Below the pieces are notes generated by a model. The model was not told the DNA's origin. It saw nothing but the letters and a program-made list of their open reading frames with translations, and did no database searches. Source: CAZOSF01 sp964582415 (lineage in GTDB: Bacteria > Bacteroidota > Bacteroidia > Flavobacteriales > Flavobacteriaceae). Taken from it: 30,731 nt of DNA. Where the stretch lies: contig CAZOSF010000025.1 in assembly GCA_964582415.1 (NCBI GenBank), positions 1 to 30,731 on the forward strand, written 5' to 3'. Below are positions 1-7,132 of this stretch, in pieces (the first letter of the stretch is position 1; each line of letters starts with the position of its first letter). Made by a program: the position numbers and the translations under genes.

Positions 1-110
1 AGTGCATCACATTGATATTGCTAAAGTACACTTGTGATTTAAAAATCCAAATTTTCTAACTGTCTAAATAACAACATGTTTTTCACGTAGGTTATTAACA
101 ATTGTCAATA

Positions 111-141
111 AAAAAGCGGCCCCAATAATGAAGGCCGCTTT
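111..141 (-). terminator. intrinsic terminator after rplS
   Basis: A perfect 9-bp stem (113-121 pairs with 133-141, core GCGGCC/GGCCGC) has an 11-nt loop. Read on the minus strand it is followed by a run of Ts. It lies about 22 nt past the rplS stop codon, so it closes the rplS transcript. Positions 1-110 contain no gene I can recognise. Confidence 0.85.
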
Positions 142-163
142 CAAGTTTTTATGCAGTCGTATA

Positions 164-514
164 CTATACGTTTCTCTCCTTAATTCTCGCTTTCTTACCA
201 GTAAGTCCGCGGAAGTAATAGATACGCTTTCTACGAACACTACCTCTTTTGTTGATTTCAACTTTTTGAAGTGCTGGCATGTTTACAGGGAAGATACGTT
301 CCACACCAACGGTACCAGACATTTTTCTGATGGTAAAGGTTTTGGTAGCACCAGTACCTTTTACCTGAATAACCACTCCTCTAAAGAACTGGGTTCTTGT
401 TTTTTCACCTTCACGAATTTCATAGTATACCGTGATGGTATCTCCTGCTGAAAACTGAGGGAACTCTTTTTTGTTTACGAATTCGTCTTGAACAAATTTT
501 ACTAACGATTCCAT
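164..514 (-). CDS. rplS: 50S ribosomal protein L19
   Basis: Encodes L19 (116 residues, the usual family length), a large-subunit protein at the 30S-50S interface. The family pattern runs end to end: FRGVVI at about 44-49, the TIRKMSGTVGVERIFP segment at about 60-75, and a basic C-terminal stretch (RRKRIYYFRG...KKARIKE) that contacts 23S rRNA. The ATG at 514 gives the standard N-terminus. The gene has its own promoter (586-615) and a terminator at 111-141, so it is probably monocistronic. In many bacteria rplS directly follows trmD; here dps and an assembly gap lie between them. Identification is essentially certain. Confidence 0.98.
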   Translation of the reverse strand: MESLVKFVQDEFVNKKEFPQFSAGDTITVYYEIREGEKTRTQFFRGVVIQVKGTGATKTFTIRKMSGTVGVERIFPVNMPALQKVEINKRGSVRRKRIYYFRGLTGKKARIKERNV

Positions 515-585
515 TTTTATTAGTTCAAATAGTTAGTTTATAACAACATACACGTCTTTCGTCAGAGGTTGGAATAAATCGGTTG

Positions 586-615
586 CAAAAATAAACAATT
601 TTATGCTTCTCGCAA
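586..615 (-). promoter_or_regulatory. rplS promoter, Bacteroidota type
   Basis: On the minus strand, TTG (613-615) is followed after 19 nt by TATTTTTG (586-593). This matches the Bacteroidota sigma-70-type consensus TTG-N17-23-TAnnTTTG. Initiation would fall at about 580, leaving a leader of roughly 65 nt before the rplS ATG, long enough for autogenous control, though I see no clear structure. Confidence 0.7.
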
Positions 616-633
616 CTTACAAGGGATATTTAT

Positions 634-1110
634 TTAATTGCCCAAAAAGGCGGAGTACATCCAAACCAATTTTTCTTGTTCGCGGATATAATCGCTCATT
701 AAAGAGTTGGTTCCTTCATCATTGATTTCACTGGCGAGATCCAAAATCACCCTTTGCTTTTTTAATAACTCTTGAAATGATTCCAAAATATTTCCTACGG
801 CTTTAAAGCCATCATTTACTTCTTTCGTTTCTTTGATAACGGCAGAGGCTAGATATTCAGAAGATCGATGGTTGGGAGTATGTCCAAGGGTTAGAATCCG
901 TTCAGCAATCTCATCGATCTTTACAAATAGATTGTTATAGAGTTCTTCAAATTTCAGATGAAGTTCAAAAAATTTCTCTCCTTTTACGTTCCAATGATAC
1001 CCGCGAACATTCTGATAGAAAACGGTATAATTGGCAAGTAAATCGTTTAATTGTTCAGAAAGTTTTTCACTTTTTTTACTGTCTAATCCGATATTGTTAA
1101 GTGTACTCAT
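634..1110 (-). CDS. dps: Dps family DNA-binding ferritin-like protein
   Basis: A 158-residue Dps/starvation-inducible ferritin, the usual length. Dps dodecamers oxidise Fe(II) with hydrogen peroxide and store the iron, protecting DNA in stress. The ferroxidase signature is intact: H39 in YHWNVKG, then D66 and E70 in KIDEIAERI, reproducing the family His-27-Asp-4-Glu spacing. The N-terminus is short with a few lysines, so direct DNA binding is uncertain. The ATG at 1110 gives a normal start. A TAAATTTG box at 1143-1150 suggests independent expression. Its position between trmD and rplS is unusual (see findings). Confidence 0.95.
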   Translation of the reverse strand: MSTLNNIGLDSKKSEKLSEQLNDLLANYTVFYQNVRGYHWNVKGEKFFELHLKFEELYNNLFVKIDEIAERILTLGHTPNHRSSEYLASAVIKETKEVNDGFKAVGNILESFQELLKKQRVILDLASEINDEGTNSLMSDYIREQEKLVWMYSAFLGN

Positions 1111-1142
1111 AATAGGCTGTCTTTTAATGTTTTTTTCATAAA

Positions 1143-1150
1143 CAAATTTA
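1143..1150 (-). promoter_or_regulatory. candidate dps promoter -7 box
   Basis: TAAATTTG on the minus strand fits TAnnTTTG and lies 32 nt upstream of the dps ATG. No clear TTG is visible at the -33 position. The sequence further upstream is lost in the N gap, so OxyR- or Fur-type operators there cannot be judged. Confidence 0.5.
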
Positions 1151-1171
1151 CGGATTAACCCCCTAAAAAGC

Positions 1172-1271
1172 NNNNNNNNNNNNNNNNNNNNNNNNNNNNN
1201 NNNNNNNNNNNNNNNNNNNNNNNNNNNNNNNNNNNNNNNNNNNNNNNNNNNNNNNNNNNNNNNNNNNNNNN
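1172..1271. other. assembly gap (100 Ns)
   Basis: Exactly 100 undetermined bases. The length is probably a placeholder, so true distances across it are unknown. It removes the 3' end of trmD and whatever lies between trmD and the dps promoter. Confidence 0.99.
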
Positions 1272-1930
1272 GGACGTCGCTCCTGGGTGCGTTTTAATGC
1301 TTCTGCTTCACGCCATTCTTCCACTTTCGAAGTATTTCCGGAGAGCAGGATGTCGGGTACTTTCCACCCCTTATATTCCGCTGGCCTCGTGTAGATGGGT
1401 GGGGCTAATAAATTATCTTGGAAGGAATCGGTTAAAGCACTGGTTTCATCATTGAGCACCCCAGGTAGTAAACGTATGATGGCATCGCTAAGCACACATG
1501 CCGCTAATTCACCACCGCTCAAGACATAATCACCTATCGAGATTTCAAGCGTTACAAAGTGATCCCGAACTCTCTGGTCGACGCCTTTATAATGACCGCA
1601 CAATATAATTAAGTTCTTTTTCAGGGAAAGTTCATTGGCCCTATTCTGTTTTAGTGTTTCCCCATCGGGAGTCATATAGATTATCTCATCATAGTCCCGC
1701 TCCGATTTCAATTTACTAATGCACTTATCGATGGGTTCAATCATCATCACCATGCCAGCACCCCCTCCAAACTGATAGTCGTCTACTTGCTTGTATTTGT
1801 TGGAGGTATAGTCCCGAAGATTGTGGAAATGAACTTCCACCAAATCCTTTTCGACGGCTCGCTTCATGATGGAGGCTTCGAAAGGTGATTTTAATAATTC
1901 GGGTAAAACGGTAATTATATCGATTCTCAT
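1272..1930 (-). CDS. trmD: tRNA (guanine-37-N1)-methyltransferase, 3' end lost in gap
   Basis: TrmD methylates G37 of tRNAs reading CNN codons, using SAM, and prevents +1 frameshifting. 219 residues are visible. The SPOUT trefoil-knot motifs are present: LCGHYKGVDQR at 110-120 and IGDYVLSGGELA at 132-143, with the catalytic-type Asp at 168 in TDSF. The sequence runs into the N gap after ALKRTQERR, a typical near-C-terminal segment, so probably only a few residues are missing. The start MRIDIITVLPELL (ATG at 1930) is the family start; a longer in-frame reading to 1957 is not supported. The ATG overlaps the TPR gene's stop as TAATG, implying translational coupling. Confidence 0.95.
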
Positions 1931-2424
1931 TAGAGCAGTTCTTTCTTCATGTTGCAACGCTCAATGGACGCTTTGGCACGTTCCACAACCCCTTTATCCA
2001 ATGTAAACAATGCCGCTTTTTTATAATATTCAATTGCTCGGTCCAAATCGGTTTTTTGTTCAAACATGATGGCATATTCATTGTAGATGGTAGACTTGGT
2101 GATTCCAGGAACTGTCAATGCCTGATCCAGTAGTTCTTGTAGTTCTTCCCATTTTTCAAGAGTGGATAACAAAATAGCGTAGTTATAATAGGCACTCGGG
2201 TATAAGGGAGACTTTTCTAGGCATATTTTATAAAGGGTTTCTCCTTTCTCATAATCCTTGAACCTTACGTCATAGAGATACCCCAAATGGTTATAGGCTT
2301 TACCGAAGCTTGGGTCCATATCGATAATCTGCTCCAATTTATTGGAGGCAGTATCATAAAGGCCGTCCTTAATGTCCAAATTGGCTTGTTCCAATAATTC
2401 TTCCAGTTTTGTGAGATGGTCCAT
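1930..2424 (-). CDS. tetratricopeptide repeat protein
   Basis: A 164-residue protein made mainly of TPR helices. Repeats of the W/L-G-Y/A-F/P type are visible, such as YDTASNKLEQII..DPSFGKAYNHLGYLY, then SAYYNYAILLSTLEKWEELQELLDQAL and DRAIEYYKKAALF. There is no signal peptide, so it is probably a cytoplasmic scaffold of unknown partner. The open frame extends to 2523, but a TACTTTTG promoter box sits inside that extension. The ATG at 2424 (MDHLTKLEELLEQ) lies 18 nt downstream and is the credible start. It is coupled to trmD by a 1-nt overlap, hinting at a role near translation, but no function can be assigned. Confidence 0.85.
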   Translation of the reverse strand: MDHLTKLEELLEQANLDIKDGLYDTASNKLEQIIDMDPSFGKAYNHLGYLYDVRFKDYEKGETLYKICLEKSPLYPSAYYNYAILLSTLEKWEELQELLDQALTVPGITKSTIYNEYAIMFEQKTDLDRAIEYYKKAALFTLDKGVVERAKASIERCNMKKELL

Positions 2425-2442
2425 GGTTTGTGCGTATTGGGA

Positions 2443-2450
2443 CAAAAGTA
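2443..2450 (-). promoter_or_regulatory. promoter -7 box of TPR-trmD operon
   Basis: TACTTTTG on the minus strand matches TAnnTTTG and ends 18 nt before the ATG at 2424. Its position inside the longer open frame argues against the upstream ATG at 2523. No convincing TTG -33 element is seen. Confidence 0.55.
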
Positions 2451-2572
2451 CGAAAAAAGAGGGGACAGATTCCTCTTGGGTATCTATGATAAAGGTAGTT
2501 GCACCTCTTTTTTTCCTTCCCATACTTTCAGATGTTTTTCTATCTTTATGGAAATAACCAAAAACCTATTTA

Positions 2573-3985
2573 ATGAAACGCCGTTCCTTCATTCAGAAAT
2601 CGGCTGCCGCTGGTGCAGCTTTTACCATTGTTCCCAGTTTTGTATTGGGAAGAACGCATGTGCCGCCAAGTGATACGCTTTATGTTGGAGCTGTTGGGGT
2701 TGGCGGCCGAGGAGGAGGGGTCATCAACGAACTTTTTGCCACCGGGAAAGTGAAATTTGTAGCCTTTGCCGATGTGGATGATGTTCGTGCCCAAAACACC
2801 TATACTACATTTCCGGATGTAAAAAAATACCGGGATTTCAGGCAGGTATATGATAAACATCTCAATGATATGGATGCCATCATGGTGGCAACTCCAGACC
2901 ATACGCATGCTACCATTGCTTTGCCTTTTATGCGGGCAAAAAAACATGCTTATGTGGAAAAACCACTTACGCACAATATCTATGAGGCACGCATGATGAA
3001 AGAGGTAGCTGCCGAAATGGGCATCGTTACCCAGATGGGAAATCAGGGTTCTTCCAGTGACGGGATTCGCCTAGCACAGGAATGGATCGATGCTGGTGTT
3101 ATCGGAAAGGTACATCGTGTGGATTGTTGGACCAACCGTCCAGTTTGGCCCCAAGGATTTAAACATATTACAGAAAGCGTTCCAGTACCGGAAACCCTAA
3201 GTTGGGATCTGTGGCTGGGACCTGCGGCCGATCGAGCCTATAACCCCAATTACCTTCCCTTTAAATGGCGTGGTTTCTGGGATTTTGGTACTGGAGCCTT
3301 AGGGGATATGGGGTGCCATATTATGGAAACTCCTTTTAAAACATTGAATTTAGGTCATCCTTTCGAAGCGGAAGCAAGCTGCACGACCATTTGGTCCAAC
3401 GATTTCATCGAGGCCGATTATTCTGAAGCTTGTCCGCCTTCCTCCGTGGTGCGTTTGATGTTCGAAAATGAAACCCATGGAACCGTATCATTGAACTGGT
3501 ACGATGGCGGAATTATGCCCGACTTACCTCCTGAACTCGGTAATGGAGAAGAGCCCGGTGGTAACGGGGGAGGAAGTATCTTCCATGGTTCGGAGGGCAT
3601 CATGGTGACAGATTGCTATTCAGGGAATCCAAGATTGCTTCCCAATGAAAAAATGGCAGCTTTTATTCCACCAGCTCCAAAATTAGAGCGCGTAACGACT
3701 ACCCATGCTGGAAATTTTGTGGAGGGATGTCTAAATGGCAAACCTACTTCTTCACCTTTCTCATATGCCGGTCCTTTAACCGAGGCGGTGCTTATGGGGA
3801 ACCTCGCCATTAAAGCGTATCAATACAAAGCTTTGAATGAAGGCAAACAACCTGGGCAATGGGGTGCCTATAATTATCCAGGACGCCGTACCATTCAATG
3901 GGATGGGCCTAATATGAAGGTGACCAATTGGGAAGAAGCGAACCAATGGGTGAAACGAGAGTACCGCGAAGGATGGACATTGTAA
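2573..3985 (+). CDS. Tat-exported Gfo/Idh/MocA family oxidoreductase
   Basis: A 470-residue NAD(P)-dependent oxidoreductase of the glucose-fructose oxidoreductase / inositol dehydrogenase / MocA family, acting on a sugar or polyol. The N-terminus is a twin-arginine signal (KRRSFIQKS, then AAAGAAFTIVPSFVLG), so the folded, cofactor-loaded enzyme should be exported to the periplasm. The Rossmann glycine motif is GVGGRG at 42-47, the catalytic lysine motif is EKP at 129-131, and GDMGCH at 244-249 is the C-terminal substrate-site motif. The ATG at 2573 is required to keep the Tat motif. It stands alone on the plus strand and ends at a strong terminator. The substrate cannot be told from sequence. 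Confidence 0.93.
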   Translation: MKRRSFIQKSAAAGAAFTIVPSFVLGRTHVPPSDTLYVGAVGVGGRGGGVINELFATGKVKFVAFADVDDVRAQNTYTTFPDVKKYRDFRQVYDKHLNDMDAIMVATPDHTHATIALPFMRAKKHAYVEKPLTHNIYEARMMKEVAAEMGIVTQMGNQGSSSDGIRLAQEWIDAGVIGKVHRVDCWTNRPVWPQGFKHITESVPVPETLSWDLWLGPAADRAYNPNYLPFKWRGFWDFGTGALGDMGCHIMETPFKTLNLGHPFEAEASCTTIWSNDFIEADYSEACPPSSVVRLMFENETHGTVSLNWYDGGIMPDLPPELGNGEEPGGNGGGSIFHGSEGIMVTDCYSGNPRLLPNEKMAAFIPPAPKLERVTTTHAGNFVEGCLNGKPTSSPFSYAGPLTEAVLMGNLAIKAYQYKALNEGKQPGQWGAYNYPGRRTIQWDGPNMKVTNWEEANQWVKREYREGWTL

Positions 3986-3987
3986 TA

Positions 3988-4015
3988 AAAAAGCCCCGAT
4001 TCTTCGGGGCTTTTT
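3988..4015. terminator. bidirectional terminator between oxidoreductase and gap
   Basis: A 12-bp perfect stem (3988-3999 with 4004-4015, core GCCCCGA/TCGGGGC) closes on a 4-nt TTCT loop. It has A/T runs on both sides, so it can terminate both converging genes. Their stop codons are only about 30 bp apart. Confidence 0.9.
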
Positions 4016-4016
4016 G

Positions 4017-5465
4017 TTAATAGTAAGTGTATCTTCTCACTTTGGCGATATACTTTGCCAATCGGATTACCTGATGACTATATCCATATTCATTGTCATA
4101 CCATACGTACAATACCACGTTTTTCCCGTCTGGGGTTACAATGGTTGCATGGCTATCATAAATAGAGGGAGCGGAAGAACCCACAATGTCACTGGAAACC
4201 AATTCATTGTTTAGGGAGTATTTGATCTGTTCCACCAAATCGCCTTCCAAGGCATATTTCTTCATGACGGAATTGATTTCTTCCTTGGTGGTGGGCTTTT
4301 CCAATTGCAAATTAAGAATAGCCAAAGATCCGTTAGGAACGGGAACACGAATGGCATTTGATGTAAGTTTGCCTTCAAAGGAAGGCAATGCCTTGCTCAC
4401 CGCTTTACCGGCACCGGTTTCAGTGATTACCATGTTGAGGGCCGCTGCGCGCCCGCGACGATATTTCTTGTGCATATTATCTACCAAATTCTGGTCGTTG
4501 GTGTATGCATGGATGGTCTCCAAATGTCCGTTCACCACTCCGAATGTATCTTCCACCGCTTTGAGTACCGGAGTTATGGCGTTCGTTGTACATGAGGCTG
4601 CAGAAAAGCTATCGATTTTACTCGGATCGTAATCGAGGTGATTAACACCATAGACGATATTCGGCACTCCTTTTCCTGGAGCCGTTAATAAAACTTTGGA
4701 TACTCCCTTCGACTGTAAATGGCGGCTTAATGCAACATCATCCCGGAAGGCGCCAGTGTTATCGATAACCAAGGCGTCTTCAATTCCGTATGGGGTGTAG
4801 TCTATTTCCTCTGGATTGTTGGCAGAGATCATGTGCACGGTAGTTCCGTTTATAATTAGAGCCTGGTTTTCAATATCAATACTTACCGTACCAGGGAAAT
4901 CACCATGAACGGAATCGTATTGTAACAAGGACGCTCTTTTCTGAAGTACGGTTTCATCCACAGTTCCTCTGGTTACAATGGCGCGAAGGCGCATTTGGTT
5001 CCCTTTACCCGTACGGGTCATCAATTCCCGCGCCAAGAGTCGGCCGATGCGTCCAAAACCATAGAGAACCACATCCTTCGGAACGATTTCCTTTCTTTTC
5101 TTGGCATCCTTGAGTTTATCACTAACGAAAGCCATTGCGTCTTGGTACTTATTGTCTTCCAAATGGTACTCGTAGGTGAGCTTACCAATGTCCAATTTAG
5201 CGGGAGGAAGGTTCAGGGTTTTGATTGCCTGAGCAATTTCCACGCTATCGAAGATGGAAATGGGTTTTTGAACGAACTCCCCAGCATATTCATGGAGGTT
5301 CAAAATTTCACTCACATTGCGATCGATCAGTTGATTGCGGAATAGGACCAATTCTATGGATTTGTCATACCAAAGATCGCTTACGATTTTAATAAATTCG
5401 ACGGTTGCCTTGCGTCGGTCGGTTTGAAATGAAAGCTCTTTTTCATAAACTTCATCAAAACTCAT
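4017..5465 (-). CDS. gap: glyceraldehyde-3-phosphate dehydrogenase, long Bacteroidota form
   Basis: Interconverts glyceraldehyde-3-phosphate and 1,3-bisphosphoglycerate. At 482 residues it is about 150 longer than classical GAPDH; the extra part is an N-terminal helical extension (about 1-130) found on a GAPDH type common in Bacteroidota. The nucleotide-binding motif GFGRIGR is at 136-142, the catalytic Cys at 292 in SCTTN, the general-base His at 319 in IHAYTND, and the family C-terminus WYDNEYGYS is present. The segment after the second beta strand reads AIVTRGTVDET instead of AIND, so the Asp that normally selects NAD is absent; NADP use or an anabolic role is my inference. A TACTTTTG promoter lies 34 nt upstream of the ATG. 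Confidence 0.95.
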   Translation of the reverse strand: MSFDEVYEKELSFQTDRRKATVEFIKIVSDLWYDKSIELVLFRNQLIDRNVSEILNLHEYAGEFVQKPISIFDSVEIAQAIKTLNLPPAKLDIGKLTYEYHLEDNKYQDAMAFVSDKLKDAKKRKEIVPKDVVLYGFGRIGRLLARELMTRTGKGNQMRLRAIVTRGTVDETVLQKRASLLQYDSVHGDFPGTVSIDIENQALIINGTTVHMISANNPEEIDYTPYGIEDALVIDNTGAFRDDVALSRHLQSKGVSKVLLTAPGKGVPNIVYGVNHLDYDPSKIDSFSAASCTTNAITPVLKAVEDTFGVVNGHLETIHAYTNDQNLVDNMHKKYRRGRAAALNMVITETGAGKAVSKALPSFEGKLTSNAIRVPVPNGSLAILNLQLEKPTTKEEINSVMKKYALEGDLVEQIKYSLNNELVSSDIVGSSAPSIYDSHATIVTPDGKNVVLYVWYDNEYGYSHQVIRLAKYIAKVRRYTYY

Positions 5466-5499
5466 AGGAGGTGGTTTTAGGGGGTTTCAAAATTTGGTG

Positions 5500-5507
5500 C
5501 AAAAGTA
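5500..5507 (-). promoter_or_regulatory. gap promoter -7 box
   Basis: TACTTTTG on the minus strand (TAnnTTTG) lies 34 nt before the gap ATG. A TTA rather than TTG occurs 19 nt further upstream. The htrA terminator at 5548-5583 lies just upstream, consistent with gap being its own transcription unit. Confidence 0.6.
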
Positions 5508-5547
5508 ATCAACTAAAACGTTTTCGTAAAGGAAACTGAAAAAAATA

Positions 5548-5583
5548 AAAAAGGCTTGTTCGGAGATGTGAACAAGCCTTTTT
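5548..5583 (-). terminator. intrinsic terminator after htrA
   Basis: A 14-bp perfect stem (5548-5561 with 5570-5583, core GGCTTGTTC/GAACAAGCC) with an 8-nt loop has T tracts in both directions. It lies about 20 nt past the htrA stop and separates htrA from gap on the same strand. Confidence 0.9.
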
Positions 5584-5604
5584 AAAACTATTTTCAATTC
5601 GGAT

Positions 5605-7002
5605 TTACCTGAAGATGAATGAATTGGTTTCTCCGTTTCGATTTACAAAAGTAAGCTTCACTGGATCATTGTAATCGGTTCGGGTTATAATGCGTTTGAC
5701 ATCATCGATGTCCTTTATTTTTTCATCATTTATGTGTGTGATAATAATACCTTCGAGGTTGTACCGTTCCATTTCACGGTTCAGCGTTCGACTCACGATA
5801 ACTCCATTGGAAATTCCTCGTGAACGCAACTCGGCATCGGAGGTATTTTTTACTTCAAGTCCCAAATTGTCTATTTCAAAAACCTCCAGTTTTACTAAGG
5901 TTACGGGAATCACTTTGGTACTACCCCCTCGAAGTACCTTCACATCCACCACGTCATTGGGTCGTTTGGAACCGAGATATCCTGATAGGTCTGAAAATTT
6001 TCCAATCTTGTAACCATCGATTTCCTTGATGATATCTCCTTCCTTCAAACCACTTTTGTCCGCTCCACTTCCTTTTTCAACCCCAGCAACATAAACACCT
6101 TCGGTTTCGTCAATTCCCAGTTGCTTGGCATTTTCAGAATTTAAACTGCCTCCGGAAATCCCCAAAATACCTCGTTGCACGTTTCCATACTCCATGATAT
6201 CCTCAACTACCTTACGCGCAGTGTTGGAAGGAACGGCAAAGGAATATCCTATATACGCTCCCGTCTGACTGGTAATGGCGGTGTTGATACCGATGAGCTG
6301 CCCTTGGGTATTCACCAAAGCTCCTCCGCTATTGCCTCGGTTTACGGCAGCATCGGTTTGAATAAATGACTGGGGATTGGTATCGAATTCGTTTAAGTCT
6401 CGAGCTTTTGCACTAACAATACCTGCAGTAACCGTTGAGGTAAGGTTGAATGGATTTCCAACGGCTAATACCCATTCCCCGATTTTTACGTTGTTGGAAT
6501 CTCCAAATGGAACAAAGGGTAGGTCTTCATCGGCATCGATTTTGATCAAAGCGATATCTGTTTTAGGGTCGGTTCCGATTAATTTGGCTTCGAAGGTTTT
6601 GTTGTTATTCAGGGTAACTTCCAGTTGGGAAGCATTATCGATTACGTGATTGTTGGTAATGATATAACCATCTGGGCTGATGATCACCCCACTTCCGGTT
6701 CCAACCATAGCGCGGGGAGAACCGCCACCGAAAAATAGGTCCATCATATTGACGGGCTGCCTACTGATAGTGGTATTTTTAACGTGGACCACCGCATGCA
6801 CGGTTTTTTCAGCGGCTTCTGTAAAATCGATGCCTTCAGCGGCAGCCGAAGTGGCCGAATACGTTGTTGGAACATAGTTTGGGGTTGATGTCTCAGACAC
6901 TAGAGCGATTTCTTGGTTCTTTTCGAACAACCATTTGTAACCGCCAAGGGTAGTGGCACCTGCCACCAACGCTACTAAGAGGATTCTTGCTGTTTGTTTC
7001 AT
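5605..7002 (-). CDS. htrA: HtrA/Deg family periplasmic serine protease
   Basis: A 465-residue trypsin-like protease/chaperone that degrades misfolded envelope proteins. An N-terminal hydrophobic segment (about 5-20, ILLVALVAGATTLGG) acts as signal or anchor. The triad is complete: H119 in TNNHVI, D149 in DPKTDIALIK, S225 in GNSGGALV. Two PDZ domains follow at about 280-370 (GILGI..., GVYVAGVEKGSGA) and 390-460, giving a DegP/DegQ-like layout. The ATG at 7002 is the natural start. The promoter box TAGTTTTG is 38 nt upstream, in a 130-bp intergenic region shared divergently with dapF. I see no specific stress-sigma motif. Confidence 0.95.
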   Translation of the reverse strand: MKQTARILLVALVAGATTLGGYKWLFEKNQEIALVSETSTPNYVPTTYSATSAAAEGIDFTEAAEKTVHAVVHVKNTTISRQPVNMMDLFFGGGSPRAMVGTGSGVIISPDGYIITNNHVIDNASQLEVTLNNNKTFEAKLIGTDPKTDIALIKIDADEDLPFVPFGDSNNVKIGEWVLAVGNPFNLTSTVTAGIVSAKARDLNEFDTNPQSFIQTDAAVNRGNSGGALVNTQGQLIGINTAITSQTGAYIGYSFAVPSNTARKVVEDIMEYGNVQRGILGISGGSLNSENAKQLGIDETEGVYVAGVEKGSGADKSGLKEGDIIKEIDGYKIGKFSDLSGYLGSKRPNDVVDVKVLRGGSTKVIPVTLVKLEVFEIDNLGLEVKNTSDAELRSRGISNGVIVSRTLNREMERYNLEGIIITHINDEKIKDIDDVKRIITRTDYNDPVKLTFVNRNGETNSFIFR

Positions 7003-7040
7003 GACAGATTCTTTTTTGTTTAAAATTAACTTGAGTACGA

Positions 7041-7048
7041 CAAAACTA
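7041..7048 (-). promoter_or_regulatory. htrA promoter -7 box
   Basis: TAGTTTTG on the minus strand matches TAnnTTTG and lies 38 nt upstream of the htrA ATG. A TTA, not TTG, lies about 20 nt further upstream, so the -33 element is weak. Confidence 0.5.
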
Positions 7049-7084
7049 TTGTTAATACATTTCTTAATTAACGCCTATTTAACA

Positions 7085-7107
7085 TCCTTTTTAGGTTCCT
7101 TTTAGGT
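7085..7107 (+). repeat. tandem direct repeat upstream of dapF
   Basis: Two adjacent near-identical copies, TCCTTTTTAGGT (7085-7096) and TCCTTTTAGGT (7097-7107), occupy the region just upstream of the dapF -7 box, where a -33 element would lie. They could form a regulator-binding site or be chance. Their function is unknown. Confidence 0.5.
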
Positions 7108-7118
7108 TTCCTATTTCA

Positions 7119-7126
7119 TACCTTTG
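7119..7126 (+). promoter_or_regulatory. dapF operon promoter -7 box, leaderless arrangement
   Basis: TACCTTTG matches TAnnTTTG and ends 6 nt before the dapF ATG at 7133. Initiation would fall at or next to the ATG. The box also contains the TTG that a naive reading would use as a start codon (7124). Confidence 0.65.
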
Positions 7127-7132
7127 CCCGAC

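Noticed and set aside
1..110. A gene at the left edge
   Set aside because: Stops occur in all useful frames and no recognisable protein segment is seen; the stretch is probably intergenic beyond the rplS terminator.
2425..2523. Upstream extension of the TPR protein to the ATG at 2523
   Set aside because: A TAnnTTTG promoter lies inside it and the added 33 residues do not continue the TPR fold.
2570..2974. Antisense open frame of 134 codons over the oxidoreductase 5' end
   Set aside because: It lies entirely opposite a well-supported gene, with no family resemblance and no promoter box. The same reasoning excludes the antisense frames inside gap, htrA, mltG, ribD, prmC and ligA.
5461..5476. 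Perfect AGGAGGT near the gap start codon
   Set aside because: It is on the plus strand while gap is on the minus strand; in the mRNA it reads ACCTCCT, so it is not a ribosome binding site.
7124..7132. TTG at 7124 as the dapF start
   Set aside because: The TTG is the end of the TACCTTTG promoter box; ATG at 7133 gives the conserved N-terminus.
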